Shown here piece after piece: positions 34,503 through 42,356 of a DNA stretch of 64,000 nt. The translations under genes and the position numbers were made by a program. The stretch comes from Flavobacterium sp. Root186 (GTDB lineage: Bacteria > Bacteroidota > Bacteroidia > Flavobacteriales > Flavobacteriaceae), in contig NZ_LMHW01000010.1 in NCBI RefSeq assembly GCF_001428525.1, positions 248,341 to 312,340 of the forward strand. The letters run 5' to 3'. Positions within the stretch are counted from its first letter, which is position 1, and every line of letters begins with the position of its first letter. Under the pieces are notes generated by a model. That model worked only from the letters and a program-made list of their open reading frames with translations. It did no database searches and was not told the DNA's origin.

Positions 34503-35404
34503 TATCCGTTTATTAATTTTATAATTCGATTAAAGTCGGCTTCAGAATTAAAAGGAATTGTAATTTTTCCTTTTCCGTTACCAGCGACTTTTATATCAAC
34601 TTTCGAACCAAAATAATCATTGAAAGTGTTTTTTTGTGTTTCTCTAACCACAAATGAAGAATCAGCTTTAGGTTTTCCTTCTGCTTTTGGCTGTAAACTT
34701 TCGTGATAATTCTTTACTAATGTTTCTGTTTCACGAACAGATAAATTTTGACTTACGATTTTTTGGTAAATATCAGTCTGAACGTCTAAATCTTCAATAT
34801 TAATGATAGCACGACCATGTCCCATACTAATGAAACCATCACGAATACCAGTTTGAATAATTGGATCAAGTTTTAAAAGACGTAAATAGTTGGCAATTGT
34901 TGAGCGTTTTTTTCCAACGCGCTCGCTCATCTGTTCTTGTGTTAATTGAATTTCATCAATTAAACGCTGGTAAGAAAGTGCGATCTCGATTGGGTCTAAG
35001 TCATGACGCTGAATGTTTTCAACTAATGCCATAACAAGAGACTCATTGTCATTGGCAATACGGATGTACGCCGGAACATGAGTTAAACCAACCAAAGTCG
35101 AAGCACGCAAACGACGTTCTCCGGAAATTAACTGGTATTTATTAAAATCTAATTTTCGAACAGTAATAGGTTGAATTACACCAAGTTCTTTGATAGAAGT
35201 GGCTAATTCGCGTAATGATTCTTCATTAAAATTGCTTCTAGGCTGAAACGGATTTATTTCGATAGCACTTATTTCAAGCTCAATAATATTTCCAACGACC
35301 TTGTCAGCATTTTTGTCTTCTACTGATGTAATGTCGTTTTCCGGATCTTTTAATAATGCTGATAATCCTCTTCCTAAGGCTTGTTTTTTAATTGCTTTTG
35401 TCAT
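34502..35404 (-). CDS. parB: ParB chromosome-partitioning protein
   Basis: ParB binds parS sites and spreads on DNA to segregate the origin region. The 300 residues begin with the short KQALGRGLSALL motif that contacts ParA. The ParB N-terminal domain is at about 45-135 (ISAIEINPFQPRSNFNEESLREL, the CTPase motif RYQLISGERRLRAS-like block YQLISGERRLRAS), followed by a helix-turn-helix (about 150-200, TQEQMSERVGKKRSTIANYLRLL) and a C-terminal dimerisation tail. It starts 5 bases after parA. No clear parS palindrome was found in the window. Confidence 0.96.
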   Translation of the reverse strand: MTKAIKKQALGRGLSALLKDPENDITSVEDKNADKVVGNIIELEISAIEINPFQPRSNFNEESLRELATSIKELGVIQPITVRKLDFNKYQLISGERRLRASTLVGLTHVPAYIRIANDNESLVMALVENIQRHDLDPIEIALSYQRLIDEIQLTQEQMSERVGKKRSTIANYLRLLKLDPIIQTGIRDGFISMGHGRAIINIEDLDVQTDIYQKIVSQNLSVRETETLVKNYHESLQPKAEGKPKADSSFVVRETQKNTFNDYFGSKVDIKVAGNGKGKITIPFNSEADFNRIIKLING

Positions 35405-35409
35405 AAAAA

Positions 35410-36177
35410 CTATTTACTGTTTTTCTTTATAATTTCTTGAGCTAAATTAATGTAATTAACCGCACCTTTACTTGTAGCATCATAATTAATGATACTTTCT
35501 CCAAAACTTGGTGCTTCGCTTAATTTTACATTTCGCTGAATAACGGTGTCAAAAACCATGTCGTTAAAGTGTTTTTGAACTTCCTCAACTACCTGATTAG
35601 ATAAACGTAATCTTGAATCATACATTGTAAGTAATAATCCTTCGATGTCAAGATCAGGGTTGTGAATTTTTTGAATACTTTTTATAGTGTTCAATAATTT
35701 TCCTAATCCTTCAAGTGCAAAATATTCACATTGAATTGGAATTACTACAGAGTCAGCAGCTGTTAAAGCATTTAAGGTTAATAAACCTAAAGAAGGTGCA
35801 CAGTCGATAATGATGTAGTCATATTCGTCTTTTACACTTTCTAACGCTTTTTTAAGCATGTATTCTCTGTTTTCTTTGTCAACCAATTCGATTTCGATGG
35901 CAACAAGGTCAATGTGAGCAGGAATAACGTCAACATTTGGCGCTGTACATTTTATAACAGTTTCTTTTGGTGTGTGACTGTGTTCAAGTATTTGGTAGGT
36001 ACCAATTTCAACAGATTCTACATCAATCCCAAGGCCAGATGTAGCATTTGCTTGAGGATCAGCATCTATCAATAATACTTTTTTCTCTAAAACACCTAAT
36101 GAGGCTGCAAGATTTACAGATGTTGTAGTTTTTCCAACGCCTCCTTTTTGATTAGCAATCGCAATGATTTTGCCCAT
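35410..36177 (-). CDS. parA: ParA-family chromosome-partitioning ATPase
   Basis: ParA works with ParB in chromosome segregation. The 255 residues carry the deviant Walker A KGGVGKTTT (about 10-18), the Walker A' segment LLIDADPQANAT (about 35-50), the Walker B IIIDCAPSLGLLTLNAL (about 120-136) and SDxxLP-like ERVVEEVQK positions. It is full length and lacks an N-terminal DNA-binding domain, as in chromosomal Soj-type proteins. It heads the operon parA-parB-DUF5683, likely continuing to dapB and lepB. Confidence 0.96.
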   Translation of the reverse strand: MGKIIAIANQKGGVGKTTTSVNLAASLGVLEKKVLLIDADPQANATSGLGIDVESVEIGTYQILEHSHTPKETVIKCTAPNVDVIPAHIDLVAIEIELVDKENREYMLKKALESVKDEYDYIIIDCAPSLGLLTLNALTAADSVVIPIQCEYFALEGLGKLLNTIKSIQKIHNPDLDIEGLLLTMYDSRLRLSNQVVEEVQKHFNDMVFDTVIQRNVKLSEAPSFGESIINYDATSKGAVNYINLAQEIIKKNSK

Positions 36178-36441
36178 TTATTTTCTGAATTTTGAACCGT
36201 AAAAATACAATTATTTATGGTTTTTGAAAATCTATTTTGTTAACATTTGTGAAACTTCGCTTAATCGTTGTTTCGTGCGTGTTCGGCAGAAATTAATTTA
36301 AGTTTTGAGTAGAATTACTAACCAGATTTTGGCTGACATGACTGCTATTTTTACAGTAAAAATGGATGAAGTTAAATTTTGTGTTATAGAAATGATCCCA
36401 TTCTGGTTTTCTTTCCCAATAAAAAAATAACGGAAAGGGTT
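36178..36441. other. Intergenic region upstream of parA
   Basis: This 264-base AT-rich gap holds the parA upstream region. On the minus strand TATTTTTA a few tens of bases before the parA start is a weak -7 candidate. I see no gene, no clear terminator and no parS-like palindrome. Confidence 0.5.
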
Positions 36442-36843
36442 TTATTTTAAAACTTCAATTGTTACAATAAGTGCTCCGCTCTTTTTATTCGATGCAATAT
36501 TCAGAAAAGCTCTTTTGCTTAGGTCAATTTCTCTTCCGTTAACAAAAGGACCGCGATCTGTTACTGTTATAATAACGCATTTATTGTTTTTTTCGTTTGT
36601 GATTTTAAGTTTTGTGCCAAAAGGAAGTTTTTTGTGGGCGGCGGTCAAATCATTGTTGTTAAATTTTTTACCACTAGCTGTTTTTCTTCCATTAAATTTA
36701 TTATGATAATAAGAAGCGTGCGCATTTTTTTTATATAAGATATACTGGCCGTTTTTAATATCAGGGTCTGTATCAATTGTAGTTTCTTGCGCAACAGCTG
36801 TTGTGGAAAAAGCCAGAGCTATATAGAGTATTATTTTTTTCAT
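36442..36843 (-). CDS. RlpA-like septal ring lytic transglycosylase-type protein
   Basis: The 133-residue secreted protein has a signal peptide (1-18, ending AVAQ) and a double-psi beta-barrel domain. The domain has YHNKFNGRKTASGKKFNNNDLTAAHKKLPFG (about 45-76), LKITN, VTDRGPFVNGREIDLS (about 93-110) and AFLNIA. The AAHKxLPFG and DRGPF motifs are RlpA hallmarks. There is no SPOR domain, so it is a minimal form. Members cleave naked glycan strands in Pseudomonas; activity here is inferred from the fold. It is a single gene divergent from the 37035 gene. Confidence 0.88.
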   Translation of the reverse strand: MKKIILYIALAFSTTAVAQETTIDTDPDIKNGQYILYKKNAHASYYHNKFNGRKTASGKKFNNNDLTAAHKKLPFGTKLKITNEKNNKCVIITVTDRGPFVNGREIDLSKRAFLNIASNKKSGALIVTIEVLK

Positions 36844-37034
36844 TTTTTAATTTCTATTGGCGGCAAAAAAAATCTATTATAAAAAAAGGAAAATATGGTA
36901 TAGGGTTTATTTATGCTATTAAAAGGCACATTTAGGCTCTTTGTATAGTTTTTGATAAGAAAATTGAAAGATGTAGGTTAAGATTATTCATTATTTTAGG
37001 ATCTCTAAAAAACTACTATTAAATCCAAAAACAA

Positions 37035-39200
37035 ATGATTAAAAAGTTAACCTCAGTACTTACTGCATTTACGGTTGTGCTGATTCTATGCAGTTTTGCA
37101 TCCAATTCATCTGATGAAAAAAAACAGGAGAATAATATAAAAGGCAAGATTGTTTACAACAAGAAGAAACATAGCGTAACATTATCGTGGCCGGCATTTG
37201 GCTCTTCGGGAAATTATGTAATCGTAAAAGGAGGCAGTCGTCTGGCATCCGATTTTGTACCTGTGGGTTCGACTTCCAAATTAACATTTACAGATACTAA
37301 ACCCAATACAGATAAATACGAGAACTATTATAAAATAACTCGTAATTCTATAACAATAATACTTTCGTTGGAGAAACAAATTTTTGGTGATAATATGTAT
37401 TTCTACGATCGAAAATATGAAAAAGCTGAAACTGCACGAAACGATATTAATTCCCAATTTGGAGCTATTGGTCTGGGCGGTGCCAATGGCGAGTGGACAA
37501 CAAAACGTCAGGCTTATTATTTTAAAGCAAATGTTAAGGGGCAGACTTACGATTCAGGCGGATCGGGTTCTGCATCATCGGTAGAAGCTAAGGCAATAGA
37601 ATTAGGATTCTACTCTCACATTGGAGGTTTAGGCAAAGTGCCATCAGATGTTAAATTGGGTTCTATTTTTACTAGGCCTCACCTTTCAGGTGGAGCAAAT
37701 GCTACATGTACATTTTGGCGTTCTGTGGAAAATGTAGAAGTAATGCGGGATTTTGCCTGGACAGTTTCGCAATCGACCAGCGCGCGAAGAATGCTGATTG
37801 AAAGTACTTCGAAATATATTTCAGATGTTGGAAACACCAACTTTTGGGGCAGTGGCGGATTTATTGCGGATACGCATTATACATCATCAAGACCAAACTG
37901 GGGAGGACAGCAGCAATGGTATACCAGAAATGCTATTTTTCCTTCAGGCTCTGGAGCTATGGGAGGGTCGTACAATATGGTTTGGCAAGGTTGTGTGAAT
38001 CCTCCACAAGCAGATGATACTAACTCTCCAATTCCTACTACACCAATTATAAGAGAAAAACCTTTTCTTTTTATAGATAATGATGGTGAATACAAAGTAT
38101 TTGTTCCGGCATGGCAAAAAGATAGAGTAGGAGTTTCCTGGTCATCAACAGATATGGGTAAAGGAGAAATTCAGGATTTGCTTACCAATTGGTATGTTGC
38201 CAAAGAAGGAGACACCGATGTAGAAATCAATAATGCGTTAAAATCGGGTAAAAATATATTTTTCACGCCAGGACATTACACATTGAATGCTCCTGTTCAG
38301 GTGAATAGAAAAGATGCAATTCTTCTTGGTGCAGGTATTGCTTCTGTAACATTAGAGCCTACTGAGAAAAATACTTGGGGATGTATTTATGCCGATGATA
38401 AGGACGGAATTATAATTGCCGGACTTCTTACAGATTCATTTAATAGTACCACTTATCAAGTTAGAATTGGTGATGAAGGAGCGAAAGCAGATCATGCTGC
38501 AAATCCTATCTTACTAACAGATATTACTTGTCGAGTAGGTGGGGTTCAATCAAAAAATATTCAGATCCATACTGCTATGCAAATAAACAGCAGTAATGTG
38601 ATGGGCGATCACTTCTGGCTGTGGCGTGCTGATCATGGTTCGCAGAAAGGTGGAGATTTGCGATGGACTAGAGACAGATGTAAAAACGGACTTATCGTTA
38701 CTGGTAATGATGTAACGCTTTATGCTTTGTTTACTGAACACTTTCAGGAATATGAAGTATTGTGGCTGGGAGAACGAGGCAGAACTTATTTCTTTCAAAA
38801 CGAACCGCCATACGATGCTCCAAACCAAGCAAGCTGGAGTAGTCAGGGAGGCAGAGTTGATGGTTATGCAGCATTTAAAATAGCCAATACTGTAAAAGAC
38901 TATCATAGTATAGGAATGGGTTCTTATGCAGTTTTTACAGGAACTGATGGTAAAGTGAACAAGAAAAATGGTTTTGAAGCGCCTAATGGCCCAAATGTGA
39001 AACTTGAAAAAATGTGTATTACTCGTTTTGCTGGTCCGGGAAATATTCAAAATGTTATCAATGGTATTGGCGGGAGCACTGCAACTGGTGTAAAACGTGT
39101 GGCATTATACAATAATGGTGAAGGTGCACAGCCTTTCGACGAAGAATTTGATTTGCCTAATCGTGAATCATATCCTGTTTATATTGTTATGGAGAAATAA
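37035..39200 (+). CDS. Large secreted protein with right-handed beta-helix (GH55-like) domain
   Basis: The 721-residue protein has a signal peptide (1-24; a Cys at 19 might instead make it a lipoprotein). A fibronectin III-like domain follows (about 35-112, VTLSWPAFGSSGNYVIVKGG), then a region of unknown fold (about 115-330) and a long C-terminal beta-helix (345-710). Its features include GKNIFFTPGHYTLNAPVQVNR, DKDGIIIAGLLTDS, GDHFWLWRADHG, TEHFQEYEVLWLGERGRTYFFQNEPPYD. These resemble a family known mainly from actinobacterial proteins often mislabelled adenylyl cyclase, and distantly GH55 glucanases. An exported carbohydrate-active role is plausible but unproven. Followed by a strong terminator. 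Confidence 0.8.
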   Translation: MIKKLTSVLTAFTVVLILCSFASNSSDEKKQENNIKGKIVYNKKKHSVTLSWPAFGSSGNYVIVKGGSRLASDFVPVGSTSKLTFTDTKPNTDKYENYYKITRNSITIILSLEKQIFGDNMYFYDRKYEKAETARNDINSQFGAIGLGGANGEWTTKRQAYYFKANVKGQTYDSGGSGSASSVEAKAIELGFYSHIGGLGKVPSDVKLGSIFTRPHLSGGANATCTFWRSVENVEVMRDFAWTVSQSTSARRMLIESTSKYISDVGNTNFWGSGGFIADTHYTSSRPNWGGQQQWYTRNAIFPSGSGAMGGSYNMVWQGCVNPPQADDTNSPIPTTPIIREKPFLFIDNDGEYKVFVPAWQKDRVGVSWSSTDMGKGEIQDLLTNWYVAKEGDTDVEINNALKSGKNIFFTPGHYTLNAPVQVNRKDAILLGAGIASVTLEPTEKNTWGCIYADDKDGIIIAGLLTDSFNSTTYQVRIGDEGAKADHAANPILLTDITCRVGGVQSKNIQIHTAMQINSSNVMGDHFWLWRADHGSQKGGDLRWTRDRCKNGLIVTGNDVTLYALFTEHFQEYEVLWLGERGRTYFFQNEPPYDAPNQASWSSQGGRVDGYAAFKIANTVKDYHSIGMGSYAVFTGTDGKVNKKNGFEAPNGPNVKLEKMCITRFAGPGNIQNVINGIGGSTATGVKRVALYNNGEGAQPFDEEFDLPNRESYPVYIVMEK

Positions 39201-39240
39201 ATAAAAAAGATACACTCATAATAGTATTTCTTTAAACAAA

Positions 39241-39280
39241 AAAAAACTCTGAAGACTGATTAATCTTCAGAGTTTTTTTT
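39241..39280 (+). terminator. Rho-independent terminator after the beta-helix gene
   Basis: AAAAAACTCTGAAGA (39241-39255) and TCTTCAGAGTTTTTT (39264-39278) form a 15-bp stem with an 8-base loop, flanked by A and T runs. Confidence 0.9.
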
Positions 39281-39316
39281 TCTGCAAAATAAAAATATTT
39301 CTTATTTCTTAAATTG

Positions 39317-39348
39317 TTTTGGATAAGCAAAAAATAGTTATATATTTG
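39317..39348 (+). promoter_or_regulatory. Promoter of tRNA-Pro
   Basis: TTTTG at 39317-39321 and TATATTTG at 39341-39348 are separated by exactly 19 bases. This is the best match to the Bacteroidota consensus in the window. The tRNA begins 11 bases downstream. Confidence 0.8.
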
Positions 39349-39358
39349 CACCCGCTTA

Positions 39359-39433
39359 CGGGGTGTAGCGTAGCCCGGTTATCGCGCCTGCTTTGGGAGC
39401 AGGAGGCCGCAGGTTCGAATCCTGCCACCCCGA
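39359..39433 (+). tRNA. tRNA-Pro (anticodon TGG)
   Basis: The acceptor arms CGGGGTG (39359-39365) and CACCCCG pair perfectly. The D-loop region GCGTAGCCCGGTTATCGC is present. The anticodon stem CCTGC/GCAGG encloses the loop TTTGGGA, giving anticodon TGG. The T-arm GCAGG-TTCGAAT-CCTGC is canonical. The discriminator base is A and CCA is not encoded. A consensus promoter precedes it and a terminator hairpin starts 2 bases after its end. Confidence 0.97.
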
Positions 39434-39434
39434 C

Positions 39435-39470
39435 AAAAATCCTTTCTGTAATTTACAGAAAGGATTTTTT
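39435..39470 (+). terminator. Terminator after tRNA-Pro
   Basis: The stem AAAAATCCTTTCTGTA and TACAGAAAGGATTTTT (39435-39470) is 16 bp with a 4-base loop and a T run. Confidence 0.9.
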
Positions 39471-39550
39471 CATTTTACGTTATATCTAATTCTCTATTTT
39501 AGAATAGTAAAAACTGATTAATTGAGTTCTTTTTTCCAACAATAAAAACT

Positions 39551-39558
39551 TACTTTTG
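39551..39558 (+). promoter_or_regulatory. -7 box of trxB
   Basis: TACTTTTG matches TAnnTTTG, 29 bases before the trxB start. The nearest TTG upstream (39522-39524) is about 26 bases away, longer than usual, so the -33 element is uncertain. Confidence 0.5.
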
Positions 39559-39587
39559 CACCATCAAATTATTAATAGAATCACATT

Positions 39588-40535
39588 ATGTCAGATACAA
39601 TAGAAAAAATTAAATGCCTTATTATAGGTTCTGGCCCTGCAGGTTATACTGCAGCAATTTATGCAGCCAGAGCAAACATGAATCCGGTTTTATATCAAGG
39701 TATGCAGCCTGGAGGTCAATTGACAACGACTAATGAAGTAGAAAATTTCCCTGGTTATGTTGATGGTGTTACAGGACCAGAAATGATGGTTCAGTTACAA
39801 GAGCAAGCAAAGCGTTTTGGAGCTGATATTCGTGATGGCTGGGCTACAAAGGTTGATTTTTCTGGAGATATTCATAAAGTTTGGATTAACGATTCAATCG
39901 AATTGCACTGTGAAACGGTTATTATTTCTACAGGTGCTACAGCTAAATATTTAGGATTACCATCAGAACAGCATTATTTAAATATGGGAGGCGGAGTTTC
40001 TGCCTGCGCTGTCTGCGACGGATTTTTCTACCGCAATCAGGAAGTTGTGATTGTTGGAGCAGGAGATTCTGCTTGTGAAGAAGCACATTACTTATCTAAG
40101 CTTTGTAAAAAAGTAACGATGTTAGTAAGAAGCGAGAAATTCAGAGCTTCGAAAATTATGGAAGAACGCGTTCGTAGAACAGAAAATATTGAGATTTTAA
40201 TGAATCATGATACTGTTGAAGTTCTTGGTGATAATAACGTAGTGCATGCTATTAAAGCATTAAACAAAACAACTGGAGAAGTTATCGAAATTCCTGCAAC
40301 CGGATTTTTCGTAGCAATTGGTCACAAACCAAATACAGATATCTTTAAAGATTACATCACTCTTGACGAAACCGGGTATATCGTAAATACTCCTGGAACT
40401 TCTAATACAAATGTAGCAGGTGTTTTCGTTGCCGGAGATGCTGCAGACCACGTTTATCGTCAGGCAATTACTGCTGCGGGTACTGGATGTATGGCTGCAC
40501 TTGACGCAGAGCGTTATTTAGCTTCAAAGGAGTAA
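39588..40535 (+). CDS. trxB: Thioredoxin-disulfide reductase
   Basis: TrxB passes electrons from NADPH through FAD to thioredoxin. The 315 residues carry the FAD-binding CLIIGSGPAGYTAAIYAARA (about 9-28), GGQLTTTNEVENFPG, and the redox pair CAVC (about C140 and C143) in SACAVCDGFFYR. The NADPH-binding VVIVGAGDSACEEAHYL (about 155-170) and C-terminal GVFVAGDAADHVYRQAITAAGTGCMAALDAERYL follow. The length is standard. It is a single gene with its own -7 box and a downstream terminator. Confidence 0.97.
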   Translation: MSDTIEKIKCLIIGSGPAGYTAAIYAARANMNPVLYQGMQPGGQLTTTNEVENFPGYVDGVTGPEMMVQLQEQAKRFGADIRDGWATKVDFSGDIHKVWINDSIELHCETVIISTGATAKYLGLPSEQHYLNMGGGVSACAVCDGFFYRNQEVVIVGAGDSACEEAHYLSKLCKKVTMLVRSEKFRASKIMEERVRRTENIEILMNHDTVEVLGDNNVVHAIKALNKTTGEVIEIPATGFFVAIGHKPNTDIFKDYITLDETGYIVNTPGTSNTNVAGVFVAGDAADHVYRQAITAAGTGCMAALDAERYLASKE

Positions 40536-40536
40536 G

Positions 40537-40691
40537 TTTGTTTCAGGTTTCAGGTTTTTTTGTTTCAAGTTATTGGAACGTAAAACTTAAAAATAAAAAA
40601 TCCCAGTCTAAATTTTAGACTGGGATTTTCTTTTATAATTAACGTCCCTAATTTCAACCTGAAATCTGAAACAAGAAAAACCTGAAACAAA
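40537..40691. repeat. Inverted word repeat enclosing the trxB terminator
   Basis: TTTGTTTCAGGTTT at 40537-40550 is the exact reverse complement of 40678-40691. Related CAGGTTT/AAACCTGAAA words occur inside. The trxB terminator hairpin sits in the middle, so the two structures are nested. Confidence 0.7.
40597..40635. terminator. Terminator after trxB
   Basis: AAAATCCCAGTCTAAA and TTTAGACTGGGATTTT pair, flanked by an A run to the left and T-rich sequence to the right. It can act in both directions between convergent trxB and the DUF2807 gene at 40697. Confidence 0.9.
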
Positions 40692-40696
40692 AAAAA

Positions 40697-41530
40697 TTAT
40701 TTAATCTTCTTAATCAACTTAGCTTCTTCAGAGAAACGGGTTAATTCAATTTTTGGATTTCCAAATAAAGATAATTCAGCTTTGTCTCCAACTGCAATTG
40801 AAACAGTAGTTTCGGCTAAAATGCTTCCAACAGAATTGTTTTCTGCGGTTACATTAGCATCTTTCAAAGTAAATTTTGTTCCGGTGAAAACCGAATTATT
40901 ATCTAAACGTATAGTAGCTTTTTCAGCAATTCCTTCAATAGCAGCATTTGCTTTTTGGTACAAATCACATTTAAATTTAATAGCAGAAACTAAAGTTTTG
41001 ATAGAAGCGCTTTTGCTCAATTGTAAACTTCCATCCTCGGCTTTTAAGTTTAACTCTGTTTTTGATTTGTCATCAGCAATTAAATTGAACTTTTTTGAAT
41101 TGACATTCAGGTATAATCTGGAATAATCAAAACTACTAAAAGTAATATCATCTAATTGAACTTCCTGAATAGCATAAATTTTAGCCTCGTTTTTTGCAAT
41201 TACTCTCGTTAGTGAACTAGTATAAGTAACTTTTACCGAAAGCTTTTTGAAAATCGTACTTTCTTTTGAGGTATATAAACGAAGTGTTTTATCTCTCAAA
41301 TCCATTCCAATGATTTCATGAAGATTGTCATCGGCTTCAATTTTGATTTCGTTTTTTTCTCCTTTTTCAAGATAAACTTCTATATTATCATCGGCTTCAA
41401 GGGCATCAAAGCTTCCTACGTCCTTAATAGAAGTAGTTACAATTTTAGATCCTTTTACTTTTTCTCTCTTTTGAGCAAAAGTTAATGTTGTAACCAAAAG
41501 TAATAGGAATAGGGCTGTATTTTTTTTCAT
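40697..41530 (-). CDS. DUF2807 (GIN-domain) secreted protein
   Basis: The 277-residue protein has a signal peptide (1-19, ending FAQ). A beta-rich DUF2807/GIN auto-transporter adhesin-like domain follows: VGSFDALEADDNIEVYLEKGEKNEIKIEADDNLHEII (about 38-75) and repeating strand-turn units to residue 260 (VTYTSSLTRVIAKNEAKIYA, LKAEDGSLQLSKSASIKTL, AENNSVGSILAETTVSIAVG). Function is unknown. It lies 85 bases downstream of a second DUF2807 gene in the PadR-PspC-DUF2807 cluster, so it is probably the operon's last gene. Confidence 0.87.
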   Translation of the reverse strand: MKKNTALFLLLLVTTLTFAQKREKVKGSKIVTTSIKDVGSFDALEADDNIEVYLEKGEKNEIKIEADDNLHEIIGMDLRDKTLRLYTSKESTIFKKLSVKVTYTSSLTRVIAKNEAKIYAIQEVQLDDITFSSFDYSRLYLNVNSKKFNLIADDKSKTELNLKAEDGSLQLSKSASIKTLVSAIKFKCDLYQKANAAIEGIAEKATIRLDNNSVFTGTKFTLKDANVTAENNSVGSILAETTVSIAVGDKAELSLFGNPKIELTRFSEEAKLIKKIK

Positions 41531-41615
41531 TTATTCTAGATTTGATTTTGGCAAATATAAAAAAATCATCCACTTTAGATGAATGATTTCTTTTATATTT
41601 AACAGTTTAAAAATG

Positions 41616-42353
41616 TTAGCTTTGACTAACGCTTCCTCCAGAACTTGCAGTTTTCTCGATAGTCTTTGGAACATTGTTATAGTTAATATTTCCACCGCTG
41701 CTCGCTTGTGCTTTTAAGCTTAAAATAGGATGAACACTTATAACTGCTCCGCTCGAAACATCGGCATCAACATCATTTGCTAATAATTTTCCAGCTTCGA
41801 TTGAAGAGCCGCTAGACGCTGAAGTCTGCACTTTCAATGCTTTTCCTTTAATATCAATTGAGCTTCCGCTGCTTGAATTACAAGAAATATTATCAGATTC
41901 TACATCTACATGCATTGATGCAGCACTTGATGTTTCCAACTCTATGCTTTCTCCCTGAAGTGTATTTTTACTTAACACACTCGCAGCGCTAGATGCTTCG
42001 ACTCTGCCAACATGAGGCATTTTTACTGTTACTTTTTTCTGAGTTACGTTACGGAATGAAGAAAATTTACATTTAATAATCAAAGTTCCGTTTTCAACTG
42101 TTGTGATGATTTCTTTTTGCAGATTATCATCAGCTTCAACTGTAATGTCTACCGAATCAGATTGCTGAATAACTAAATCTATCGCATTGCTTACTTCGAT
42201 GTTTTTAAAATCTCCCTGAACAATTCTTTTTTCTGTTGTAACATTGCCACTGCCCTCAATAGTGTTCATGTTAAAGTTATTACATGAGGCAAACAATAAT
42301 GCAGTAATTGTGGCAATAACAAATTTCGTAATATGAATGATTATTTTTATCAT
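41616..42353 (-). CDS. DUF2807 (head GIN) domain lipoprotein
   Basis: The 245-residue protein has a lipoprotein signal peptide with Cys near residue 24 (LLFASCNNF). The DUF2807 domain follows: GSGNVTTEKRIVQGDFKNIEVSNAIDLVIQQSDSVDITVEADDNLQ (about 35-80) and then regular beta-helix repeats rich in SSAAS, SSGSS and ASSGG. No catalytic motif is evident. It begins 3 bases after the PspC gene, so it is co-transcribed with it, and resembles the next gene downstream, indicating duplication within the operon. Confidence 0.9.
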   Translation of the reverse strand: MIKIIIHITKFVIATITALLFASCNNFNMNTIEGSGNVTTEKRIVQGDFKNIEVSNAIDLVIQQSDSVDITVEADDNLQKEIITTVENGTLIIKCKFSSFRNVTQKKVTVKMPHVGRVEASSAASVLSKNTLQGESIELETSSAASMHVDVESDNISCNSSSGSSIDIKGKALKVQTSASSGSSIEAGKLLANDVDADVSSGAVISVHPILSLKAQASSGGNINYNNVPKTIEKTASSGGSVSQS

Positions 42354-42356
42354 GGC

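Noticed and set aside
34726..34740. A parS-like sequence CTGTTTCACGAACAG
   Set aside because: Only the left half fits the GTTTCAC half-site, the right half does not, and it lies inside parB coding sequence.
37384..39050. Several 60- to 170-codon frames inside the 37035-39200 gene
   Set aside because: They are shadows of the large secreted protein in other frames.
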